A stretch of DNA of 60,809 bases. Origin: Phycisphaeraceae bacterium. GTDB taxonomy: Bacteria > Planctomycetota > Phycisphaerae > Phycisphaerales > Phycisphaeraceae. The DNA lies in assembly GCA_020851735.1 (NCBI GenBank), contig JADZCD010000054.1, positions 1-60,809 on the forward strand. Direction: 5' to 3'. Shown one piece after another: positions 54,089 to 60,809 of the stretch. The notes below the pieces were generated by a model that saw only the letters and a program-made list of their open reading frames with translations, made no database searches and was not told where the DNA came from. Both the position numbers and the translations under genes were made by a program. Every line of letters starts with the position of its first letter. The stretch's first letter is position 1.

Positions 54089-55564
54089 ATGCCCACCTTC
54101 AAGCACCGCGTCGTCATGCTCGATCCCGCCCGGCAAATGGACCTCAAAGCCGAGTTCGATTTTCTCCTGCCCTGGCTGGCCCGCTGGGGCTACAACACCC
54201 TGCACTGGCACTTTGCCGACGACGAAGGCTGCCGGTTAACCTTGCCCTCGCATCCGGAATTAGCCAGCCCAGGCGCCCTCTCCCCCACGGACATGCGCGA
54301 CCTGATCGCCCACGCCGACGACCTGGGCCTGCGCGTCATCCCCGAACTTGAAAGCCTCGGCCACACCCGCTTTATCACCTCCCTCCCCCGCTTCCGCGCC
54401 TTAGGGTCCCCGCCGTCGCACCGCGGGTTTAACTCCCTGGACCCGGAAAACAAAAAAGTCCACCGCCTGCTCAACGACCTTTTCCACGACGTAGCCGAAA
54501 TCTTCCCCGCCCAGGTCATCCACGTCGGCCTGGACGAAGTCAACCTCCGCAGCCTCCCCCGCTATAAGAACATCACGGCCGACCAATCCGCCCAGCTTTT
54601 CGCTGCGCACGCCCTGCGCGTCCACGAAATCGTCCGCTCCCTGGGCAAACGTCCCGCCATGTGGGGCGATCACCTCCTGCTCTGGCCCAAAACCCTTAAG
54701 GCCATCGGCAAGGACGTCCTCATCTTCGACTGGCACTACGAACCCCAGGTCCACCCCAGCTCGCTGGACACCTTCACCGGCGCCGGGTTTGAAGTATGGG
54801 CCTGCCCCGCCACCATGTGCTGGCTCGCCCGCGTCCTCCCCCACGAAGGCGACTTCGCCAACGTCCGCCAGATGACCGCCTTCAGCCTGCAACGCCGCCA
54901 GCAGAGCCTCCGGAAACCGGGGGACCTCCGCAGCGCCCAGCCCCGCATGGAAATGCGGGGCCGGCTTGGCTGTTCCCAAGGCGTCACCGGCATGGTCAAC
55001 ACCGTCTGGTGTCCCTACCGCTATCTTCCCGGCGCCATGGACTACCCCATCGCCTGGGCCGGCCACGTCTTTAGCGCCGCCGCCGAAGACCCCGACTTCG
55101 CCGCCCGATTCGCCGCTGATTTCTACCGCTTACCCGCCCGCGACGCCCGCGCCTGCGCCCAGGCCTTGCGCGACCTCCACGCCGCCGCCCTGCCCAGCCG
55201 CGATTACGACGCCATCGTCCTCGGCCGCCACGGCGACATCACCTTCCACCGCGACCACGCCCGCCTGGGCTCCGAGCTCGCCCAACGCTGCCGCCTCATC
55301 GCCTCGTCCCTGCGTCCCCTCGTCCGCCGGGCCCGCCGCAACGCCCAAAGGCTCAACGACGTCCTGCTCTCCGCCCTCATCCTCCAACGCGTCGGCCTGT
55401 TCGCCGCCGCCCACCGCCGCAAGCGCCACCTTCCCAACGGCAAATCCCTCACCACCGCCTGCCGCAAAGCCTGGTCCCGCACCCGCGTCGATGATCCCCA
55501 AACCCGCGACGACCACGCCCCCTCAGCCCAAAGGCTCTTCACCGCCTTAAAAGCGATTTCTTAG
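54089..55564 (+). CDS. GH20-type beta-N-acetylhexosaminidase-like protein
   Basis: 491-residue TIM-barrel glycosidase without a signal peptide. HRVVMLDPARQMDL and WGYNTLHWHFADDEGCRL at the start and VIHVGLDEVNLRSL near 145-157 carry the GH20 Asp-Glu catalytic pair. GMVNTVWCPYRYLPGAMDY is the late conserved aromatic block. The last 150 residues are helical. Just before that block, residues about 275-297 (KPGDLRSAQPRMEMRGRLGCSQ) look foreign; they are encoded around a perfect palindrome (54940-54961) and do not match the spacing of GH20 proteins I know. Likely substrate: terminal GlcNAc or GalNAc on an imported glycan. Confidence 0.82.
   Translation: MPTFKHRVVMLDPARQMDLKAEFDFLLPWLARWGYNTLHWHFADDEGCRLTLPSHPELASPGALSPTDMRDLIAHADDLGLRVIPELESLGHTRFITSLPRFRALGSPPSHRGFNSLDPENKKVHRLLNDLFHDVAEIFPAQVIHVGLDEVNLRSLPRYKNITADQSAQLFAAHALRVHEIVRSLGKRPAMWGDHLLLWPKTLKAIGKDVLIFDWHYEPQVHPSSLDTFTGAGFEVWACPATMCWLARVLPHEGDFANVRQMTAFSLQRRQQSLRKPGDLRSAQPRMEMRGRLGCSQGVTGMVNTVWCPYRYLPGAMDYPIAWAGHVFSAAAEDPDFAARFAADFYRLPARDARACAQALRDLHAAALPSRDYDAIVLGRHGDITFHRDHARLGSELAQRCRLIASSLRPLVRRARRNAQRLNDVLLSALILQRVGLFAAAHRRKRHLPNGKSLTTACRKAWSRTRVDDPQTRDDHAPSAQRLFTALKAIS
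54940..54961 (+). repeat. GCCCCGCAT-GGAA-ATGCGGGGC palindrome inside the GH20 gene
   Basis: Perfect 9-bp stem and 4-base loop in the coding region, translated within SAQPRMEMRGRLG. It is of the same size class as the intergenic hairpins here, but no second copy is seen in this window. Confidence 0.8.
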
Positions 55565-55636
55565 GGTTATCCCCACCCCCTCATCCGCCGCCCCCCCTCG
55601 CCCCCATCTCTTGCCCCCCAATCCCCGCCAATCCCT

Positions 55637-55665
55637 GCACAATCAACATTGTGCAAAAATTGTGC
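55637..55665. promoter_or_regulatory. Candidate operator: palindrome GCACAAT-N4-ATTGTGC plus a third half-site
   Basis: GCACAAT (55637-55643), ATTGTGC (55648-55654) and a second ATTGTGC (55659-55665) lie 63-91 bases before recR. TACAAT at 55695-55700, 27 bases before the ATG, could be the -10. The arrangement looks like a regulator site; the protein that would bind it is unknown. Confidence 0.5.
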
Positions 55666-55727
55666 CGGGATATATGTTAATTCCCAATAGCGCTTACAAT
55701 AGTTGTTCGTAAGCAAGGAAGCAGAAA

Positions 55728-56342
55728 ATGGGCAAAAATTCAGGATCAGCCTCCGCCATGGGTCGCGCCATCGAACGCCTAAGCCGCCTGCCCGGCATCG
55801 GCAAACGCTCGGCCGAACGCATCGCCTTCTACCTCCTCAAATCCTCCGCCGAGGAAGCCGAGCTGTTAGCCCATGCCATCGAAGACCTTAAAAAACAAAC
55901 CCGCCAATGCTCCCTCTGCTGGAATATCTCCGAAAGCGACCCCTGCCCCATCTGCCAAGACAATCGCCGCGATCAAAAAACCCTTCTAGTCGTCGAACAG
56001 CCCAGCGACGTAGCTAACTTCGAAACCACCGGCGCCTACAACGGGCTGTATCACGTTTTGATGGGCCGCCTCGCCCCCCTCGACGGCGTGGGCCCCGGCG
56101 ACCTGACCATCTCCGCTCTCCTGGAGCGCGTTGACCAGCAGGCAATCAATGAAGTGATTATCGGCACCAATCCCACCCTCGAAGGCGACGGCACCGCCCT
56201 CTATCTCGCCGACGCCATGAAGAAAAAAGGCGTCAGCGTTTCCCGTCTCGCCCGCGGACTGCCCACCGGCGCCAACCTCGAAATGGTCAGCAAAGCCGTC
56301 CTCGTCGACGCCATCCATGGCCGCCAGGGCCTTAGCAAATAG
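55728..56342 (+). CDS. recR: Recombination mediator protein RecR
   Basis: 204-residue RecFOR-pathway protein that helps load RecA at gaps. The N-terminal helix-hairpin-helix is LPGIGKRSAERIAFYLL. The C4 zinc finger is CSLCWNISESDPCPIC (C61, C64, C73, C76). A Toprim domain (LLVVEQPSDVANFE to VDQQAINEVIIGTNPTLEGD) and the terminal ARGLPTGANLEMVSKAVL follow. The ATG has AAGGAAGC upstream. It is not next to dnaX or ybaB as in many bacteria; instead rpoN follows after 126 bases. Confidence 0.96.
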   Translation: MGKNSGSASAMGRAIERLSRLPGIGKRSAERIAFYLLKSSAEEAELLAHAIEDLKKQTRQCSLCWNISESDPCPICQDNRRDQKTLLVVEQPSDVANFETTGAYNGLYHVLMGRLAPLDGVGPGDLTISALLERVDQQAINEVIIGTNPTLEGDGTALYLADAMKKKGVSVSRLARGLPTGANLEMVSKAVLVDAIHGRQGLSK

Positions 56343-56468
56343 CCTGCCAGACTATGCCCCCACCATGGATTTACCCCCCGGATTGACCGATGGTCACAGT
56401 GGACAAGCAACAGATAACTGTCTCATAACAGCCGACTTCCGAAAATAATCAGAAAAACGGTTTAGCCC

Positions 56469-58061
56469 ATGCGGATAGACACTGGACAACACATGCGGAT
56501 GGAGCAGCGGATGAAGCTCGCTCCGCGCATGATCCAGTCCATGGAAATCCTCCAATTGCCCGCCGCCGCCCTCGAAGAGCGGCTCGAGCAGGAGCTCTCC
56601 AGCAACCCCACCCTCGAACTTCGCGAAGCGGGCCCCGACGAAGAAGAACTCCAGATCGAGCGCGACCAGGAGCAGCGCGACACCCGCGAAGGCGAACGCG
56701 AACTGGTCGTCGAGGACCGCGCCGAAGGCAAAGAGACCGGCTCCGACCCCGGCGCCGCCGGCACCAAAAACGCCGACGATTTCGAACGCCTCTCCAACAT
56801 CGCCGAGGAATACGGCGAAGCCTGGGAATCCAACACCTACGAGACCAGCGACAACTGGCCCATGCGCTATCGCGGCGGTGACGGCGAACGCGACGCCAAG
56901 ATGGACGCCATGGCCAATACCGCCTCGCGTCCCCAAAGCCTCGGCGAACAACTTCTCGACCAGTGGCACTTAGTCGAATGCTCCCCGCGCCTCCGCGCCG
57001 CCGGCGAACTGATCATCGAGCACATCGACGAGGACGGCTATCTCCGCACCAGCCTCGACAAACTCGCCCAGACCGGGTCGGAAAATTTCACCCTCGCCGA
57101 ACTCGAAGCAGCCCTCAAACTCGTCCAGCAGTCCCTCGAGCCCGTCGGCATGGGAGCCCGGGATATCCAGGAATGCCTCCTGCTCCAGATCGACGCCAAA
57201 ATCGCCGAACTGCAGAACAGCCCCCAGAAACAAATCGCCGGCACCGACTTCACCGTCGAACGCCTGCTCATCAGCGATTACCTCAAGGACATCGAAGCCA
57301 ACCGCCTGCCCAAAATCGCCCGCAGCACCGGCCTGACCGTCGAACAGATCAATCAGGCCAAACTCAACCTCCGCCTCTTCCACCCCCACCCCGGGCGCAT
57401 GCTTGCCACCGACACCCCCCACCGCATCACCCCCGATGCCGTGATCGACTACGACGAAGAACACGATCGCTACACCGCCCGCTTAAGCTCCGACCGCCTG
57501 CCCAGCGTCCAGATCAACACCCAATACGTCCGCATGCTCCGCGAGGGCGGGCTGGACCGCAAAACCAAGGAATTCCTGGGCAATAACCTCCGCTCCGCCC
57601 GCTGGCTCCTCGAAGCCGTCGAACAACGCCACTCCACCCTCCTGCGCGTCATCAACGTCGTCATCGAAGCCCAGCGCGACTTTTTCGACCAGGGCCCCCA
57701 ATACCTCAAACCCCTGCCCATGACCACCGTCGCCGACCAGCTGGGCATTCACGTCGCCACCGTCAGCCGCGCCGTCAGCGAAAAATACGTGCAGACCCCG
57801 CGCGGCGTGTTCCCCTTGCGCATGTTCTTCTCCGGCGGCACCGCCACCGAGTCCGGCGAGGAAATGAGCTGGGCCGCCGTCCAGGCCAAACTCAAGGAAA
57901 TCATCGACGCCGAGGACAAGGCCAACCCCCTCAGCGACGACGAACTGGTCGTCAAACTCAAAGCCGCCGGCATCGACATCGCCCGCCGCACCGTCGCCAA
58001 GTACCGCAAACAACTGAACATCGCCCCCGCCCGCCAACGCCGTCAATTCCAAACCCAATAG
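56469..58061 (+). CDS. rpoN: RNA polymerase sigma-54 factor
   Basis: 530-residue alternative sigma factor needing AAA+ activators. Region I is Gln/Leu-rich (MRMEQRMKLAPRMIQSMEIL, LPAAALEERLEQEL). An acidic region II spans about 55-120. The core-binding domain follows (SLGEQLLDQWHL; DEDGYLRTSL). The HTH reads MTTVADQLGIHVATVSRAVSEKYVQTPRG, and the RpoN box ARRTVAKYR lies near 505. All parts are present, so it should recognise the GG-N10-GC promoters; none was searched for in detail here. The start MRIDTGQHMRMEQ was taken at the first ATG. Confidence 0.95.
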   Translation: MRIDTGQHMRMEQRMKLAPRMIQSMEILQLPAAALEERLEQELSSNPTLELREAGPDEEELQIERDQEQRDTREGERELVVEDRAEGKETGSDPGAAGTKNADDFERLSNIAEEYGEAWESNTYETSDNWPMRYRGGDGERDAKMDAMANTASRPQSLGEQLLDQWHLVECSPRLRAAGELIIEHIDEDGYLRTSLDKLAQTGSENFTLAELEAALKLVQQSLEPVGMGARDIQECLLLQIDAKIAELQNSPQKQIAGTDFTVERLLISDYLKDIEANRLPKIARSTGLTVEQINQAKLNLRLFHPHPGRMLATDTPHRITPDAVIDYDEEHDRYTARLSSDRLPSVQINTQYVRMLREGGLDRKTKEFLGNNLRSARWLLEAVEQRHSTLLRVINVVIEAQRDFFDQGPQYLKPLPMTTVADQLGIHVATVSRAVSEKYVQTPRGVFPLRMFFSGGTATESGEEMSWAAVQAKLKEIIDAEDKANPLSDDELVVKLKAAGIDIARRTVAKYRKQLNIAPARQRRQFQTQ

Positions 58062-58101
58062 CCCCCTCCTCGCCCCCTCGCCCAGCGCCAATAGCCCCCT
58101 C

Positions 58102-58126
58102 GTTTAGCGGGCGGGCCGCAGGCCCC
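58102..58126. repeat. GTTTAGCGGGCG hairpin repeat, copy 2
   Basis: GTTTAGCGGGCGGGCCGCAGGCC: GGGCC (58113-58117) and GGCCC (58121-58125) around GCA. Same element as at 52748 and 60415. Confidence 0.8.
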
Positions 58127-58170
58127 CTCCTTCACGCCTCCCAGAATCCCTCGCTCGCCTTGACCAAACC

Positions 58171-58255
58171 CAGGCATTTCCGGGGGGCCATGCCTGGGTT
58201 GCCTTAGCTGTCATGAGTGCTTCCCCTCTAAAGCCCAGGGATTCCTTCCCTGGGC
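58171..58255. repeat. CCCAGGCAT/ATGCCTGGG palindrome and GCCCAGGGA hairpin copy 3
   Basis: In the 242-base gap between rpoN and recQ: CCCAGGCAT and ATGCCTGGG around an 11-13 base loop (about 58170-58200), then a TAAA-led GCCCAGGGA-TTCCT-TCCCTGGGC hairpin (58233-58255), identical to that at 52814. Confidence 0.75.
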
Positions 58256-58303
58256 CCTCCCCTCGTACCCGCCCTCGCTCCGCATCTTCGCTATCCTGTT
58301 ACC

Positions 58304-60331
58304 TTGCCCAACCCAGACAACCAAAAACTTTCCCCCTTAACCCCCCGCACCCCCTTTTTTGCCCCGCAAGTGAAAAACGCCCCCTCCCCGCCTTCATCCC
58401 ACACCGACCCGCTGGCCGCCCTAAAACAAATCTGGGGCCACGACGCCTTTCGTCCCCTGCAACAGCAAGCCGTCGACGCCGCCATGGCGCGCCGCGACAC
58501 CTTGGTCGTCCTGCCCACCGGCGGTGGCAAAAGCCTCTGCTATCAACTCCCCGCCGCCTGCGGGTCAGGACTGGTTGTGGTCATTTCACCTCTGATCGCC
58601 CTCATGGACGACCAGGTCGCCGCCGCGCGCCAGCTCGGCCTGCGCGCCGCCGCCCTGCACTCGCACACCGACGACCGCCACCGCCAATCCATCCGCCACG
58701 ACCTGCGCCAAGGCCACGTCGACCTGCTCTACCTCAGCCCCGAACGCCTGGTCATGAGCGACGTCCTGGTCTCCCTCAGCCCCCGCCTGGCCCTGCTGGC
58801 CGTCGATGAAGCCCACTGCGTCTCCCACTGGGGCCACGAATTCCGCCCCGAATACCGCCAGCTCGCCCCGTTCTTCGACACCGTCCCCGCCTGCCCCCGC
58901 ATGGCGCTGACCGCCACCGCCACCCCGCGCGTCCAGGACGACGTCGTCGCCATGCTCGGCCTGCGCCAACCGCTCCGCCTCGTCGGCCACGTCGACCGCC
59001 CCAACCTCCTCTACCGCGCCCTGCCCCGGCAGGATCAAGCCCGCCAAGTCCTCGACGTCGTAACTCGCTACCCCGGGCAGGGCGGCATCGTCTACGCCCA
59101 GACCCGCGCCGAGGTCGAGCGCCTCGCCGCCAGCCTGGCCAAGGCCGGCATCTCCTGCGCCCCCTATCACGCCGGACTCGACCCCGCCCACCGCCGCAAA
59201 ACCCAGCACGACTTCGTCCACGAGCAGCTCGACGTCGTCGTCGCCACCATCGCCTTCGGCATGGGCATAGATCGGCCCAACGTGCGCTTTGTCGTCCACG
59301 CCAACACCCCGCGCTCCATCGAGCACTACCAGCAGGAATCCGGGCGCGCCGGCCGCGACGGCTTGCCCGCCGAGTGCGTCCTGCTCTTCAGCGGCGGCGA
59401 CCTGGCCAAGCATCGGGCCATGTCCGCCCACGACGGCCCGCTCCCCCCCGAACGCGCCCAAGCCCTGGAAACACAACTCCACGACATCGGCCTCTACGCC
59501 GTAGCGCCCATCTGCCGCCATCGCCAGCTCACCGAACACTTCGCCCAGCCCTATCCCTCCGCCCCCGCCGCTCCCCCCGCCAGCCCTGCCCCCAACTCCC
59601 CCCCTGCCGCCGACCCCTGCGGCGCCTGCGACGTTTGCCTGGGCCAAGTCCAGGAGTTGCCCGCCCCCCAGGCCCTCCTGACCGCCCAGAAAATTATCAG
59701 CGCCGTCTGGCGCACCGGCGGACGCTTTGGGCGCGGATACGTCGCCAAACTGCTCTTAGGCAAAGCCGACGAACGCATGACCCGCCGCGGCCATGATCAA
59801 TGGCGCGTCTTCGGCATCCTCGCCGACGCCGGCCCCCGCGCCGTGTCCGCCTGGATCGACCAATTGCTCGTCCAGGGCATGCTCTGCGTCGTCGTCGAAG
59901 ACCTCATGCCCCTCCTGGCCATGACCGACGCCGGCCGCGACCTCTGCCGCAACATCGGTTCCGTCCGCCTCTCCGTCCCCCCGCCCAAACCCACCCGCAA
60001 ACGCGACCGCTCCCGCCCCGACAGTCGCACCCCCAGCGATGACCCCACGCCTCTCGCCCCCGCCCAGCAGGCCACGTTCGATCGCCTCCGCCTCCTGCGC
60101 AAACTCTTAGCCGCCAAACAAAGCCTGCCCCCCTACGTCATCTTCCACGACTCCGTGCTGCGCGCCATGACCCAGGATCAACCCGCGTCCCTCCCCGCCC
60201 TGCGCTCCATCCGCGGCATCGGCGACCGCAAACTGCAAAAATATGGCCCCATATTCCTCCGCGCCCTAGCCGGCGAAGATCCCCACTCCCTGGCCAACGA
60301 ACTCTCCCCCGAATCCCCACCAGAAGAATAA
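58304..60331 (+). CDS. recQ: ATP-dependent DNA helicase RecQ
   Basis: 675-residue superfamily 2 helicase acting in recombination and fork repair. Walker A is LPTGGGKSLCYQLP, the DEAH box VDEAHCVSHWGHEFRPEY, motif III MALTATATPRV, motif VI QESGRAGRDGLPAECVL. The zinc cysteines of the RQC region are present (APICRHRQL, then CGACDVCLG) but separated by a Pro/Ala-rich insertion of about 25 residues. An HRDC domain lies at the C-terminus (FDRLRLLRKLLAAKQSLPPYV to GIGDRKLQKYG). No ATG is available: TTG 58304, or GTG 58370 closer to the conserved core. TATCCT 6 bases before the TTG would fit a leaderless start. Confidence 0.94.
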   Translation: MPNPDNQKLSPLTPRTPFFAPQVKNAPSPPSSHTDPLAALKQIWGHDAFRPLQQQAVDAAMARRDTLVVLPTGGGKSLCYQLPAACGSGLVVVISPLIALMDDQVAAARQLGLRAAALHSHTDDRHRQSIRHDLRQGHVDLLYLSPERLVMSDVLVSLSPRLALLAVDEAHCVSHWGHEFRPEYRQLAPFFDTVPACPRMALTATATPRVQDDVVAMLGLRQPLRLVGHVDRPNLLYRALPRQDQARQVLDVVTRYPGQGGIVYAQTRAEVERLAASLAKAGISCAPYHAGLDPAHRRKTQHDFVHEQLDVVVATIAFGMGIDRPNVRFVVHANTPRSIEHYQQESGRAGRDGLPAECVLLFSGGDLAKHRAMSAHDGPLPPERAQALETQLHDIGLYAVAPICRHRQLTEHFAQPYPSAPAAPPASPAPNSPPAADPCGACDVCLGQVQELPAPQALLTAQKIISAVWRTGGRFGRGYVAKLLLGKADERMTRRGHDQWRVFGILADAGPRAVSAWIDQLLVQGMLCVVVEDLMPLLAMTDAGRDLCRNIGSVRLSVPPPKPTRKRDRSRPDSRTPSDDPTPLAPAQQATFDRLRLLRKLLAAKQSLPPYVIFHDSVLRAMTQDQPASLPALRSIRGIGDRKLQKYGPIFLRALAGEDPHSLANELSPESPPEE

Positions 60332-60809
60332 CCCCCCCGGAAGTCCCCCCGGAAGTTTCCCCCGGAAGCTTCCCCCGCAAGCCTCCCCCGCAAATCCCCC
60401 CACAACCCCTCCCCGTTTAGCGGGCGGGCCGCAGGCCCCCCTTCCCGCCCCAGCGGGGCGAAGAAATGTAGCCACGGGTAAAGCGTCGCCCGCCATATCC
60501 TCCGGGCCCCCAAGCCGGGCCCTTTAGGCCCGGATCAAATCCCCAACACCCCACCCGCAACAATCCTCCCCTCCAACAATCCCCGCCCCAACGGGGCGAA
60601 GGACGCCTCTCCTCTCCACCCTCTACCCCATACCCCCTACCCCCTACCCTGTACCCTGTACCCTGTACCCTACTTCCCCTTCCGGGTGGTCTGACCCCAG
60701 ATTTTGTACCAGTGGTTATGCGCACTGGCTGGGTTGTGGCTCAGGACATGCCAGGCGTAGCGGAGCGGAGCCTGGCGTGGCCTGAGCCTGCGCGAACGTG
60801 GCCGGGGGC
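60332..60809. repeat. Repeat-rich non-coding end of the window
   Basis: 478 bases without a credible gene. It begins with CCCCCCGGAAGT units (60332-60370) and CCCCCGCAAG variants, then a GTTTAGCGGGCG hairpin copy (60415-60438), two GCCCC(A/AA)CGGGGCGAAG hairpins (about 60450-60466 and 60590-60603), a GGGCCCTTTAGGCCCGG hairpin (about 60518-60534), CCCTACCCTGTACCCTGTA tandem units of 7 bases (60640-60671), and a final palindromic GCCAGGCGTAGCGGAGCGGAGCCTGGC element (about 60750-60778). Confidence 0.7.
60415..60438. repeat. GTTTAGCGGGCG hairpin repeat, copy 3
   Basis: GTTTAGCGGGCGGGCCGCAGGCCC, identical over 24 bases to the copy at 58102. Stem GGGCC (60426-60430) with GGCCC (60434-60438). Confidence 0.8.

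Noticed and set aside
55660..55690. Possible dif (XerCD) site, from TATGTTAAT ahead of recR
   Set aside because: Only one arm resembles the dif consensus and the position is about 36 kb from the skew switch.
60700..60809. Possible start of another gene at the window end
   Set aside because: The final bases are a palindromic GCCAGGC...GCCTGGC repeat without a convincing start, ribosome site or protein motif.

Overview
The window is a GC-rich bacterial chromosome segment, most likely from a planctomycete and probably class Phycisphaerae. The main pointers are a giant Calx-beta protein carrying the LEPR-XLL N-terminal motif (ALEPRMLL), a choice-of-anchor L protein with a PEP-CTERM-like C-terminus, the carbamoyltransferase/SxtJ/DUF5989 cluster, loosely packed housekeeping genes in short operons, and abundant small palindromic repeats between genes. 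No rRNA, tRNA, CRISPR array, phage or insertion sequence was recognised. Assignments come from reading translated sequence and motifs; no search was run.

Layout. 1-7.5 kb: purH, a Na/Pi cotransporter, pyrF and polA. 7.5-15 kb: a surface-type protein, two carbohydrate-active genes transcribed divergently (an alpha-glucuronidase-like protein and a GH38-type mannosidase), a small zincin and pyrD. 15-22 kb: rlmN, then a sulfur block (Rrf2 regulator, cysK, sulfate-binding protein, cysT, cysW, cysA). 22-30 kb: an SGNH/TPR protein converging on and overlapping a reverse-strand operon for carbamoyltransferase, SxtJ-like protein, membrane glycosyltransferase and DUF5989 protein. 30-39.5 kb: zinc alcohol dehydrogenase, corA, a histidine-tagged trigger factor, a small membrane protein, clpX, an S41 protease and aroC. 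39.5-50 kb: an EamA permease with two SGNH hydrolases, an ABC exporter fused to DUF1854, and the Calx-beta giant. 50-60.8 kb: rpsA, purQ, a GH20 enzyme, recR, rpoN and recQ, ending in repeat-rich non-coding DNA.

How the genes work together. Purine (purH, purQ) and pyrimidine (pyrF, pyrD) biosynthesis genes are dispersed. The sulfur block is a complete sulfate-import plus cysteine-synthesis unit, with a likely shared operator for its Rrf2 regulator. The carbamoyltransferase block looks like a cell-surface glycan or metabolite modification system.

Most notable observations. (1) Short palindromic repeats also found between genes are inserted in frame inside the GH38 mannosidase and PurQ, both encoding a CCVAP-containing peptide read in the same frame and orientation; a third, different palindrome lies inside the GH20 gene. 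This resembles the Rickettsia palindromic elements. (2) By eye, base skew of the + strand switches from G-rich to C-rich at about 17-19.3 kb whatever the gene direction, as expected at a replication terminus. (3) About 250 bases ahead of clpX fold into a multi-hairpin, riboswitch-like structure. (4) An identical 10-mer overlaps the Rrf2 promoter and recurs upstream of cysK.
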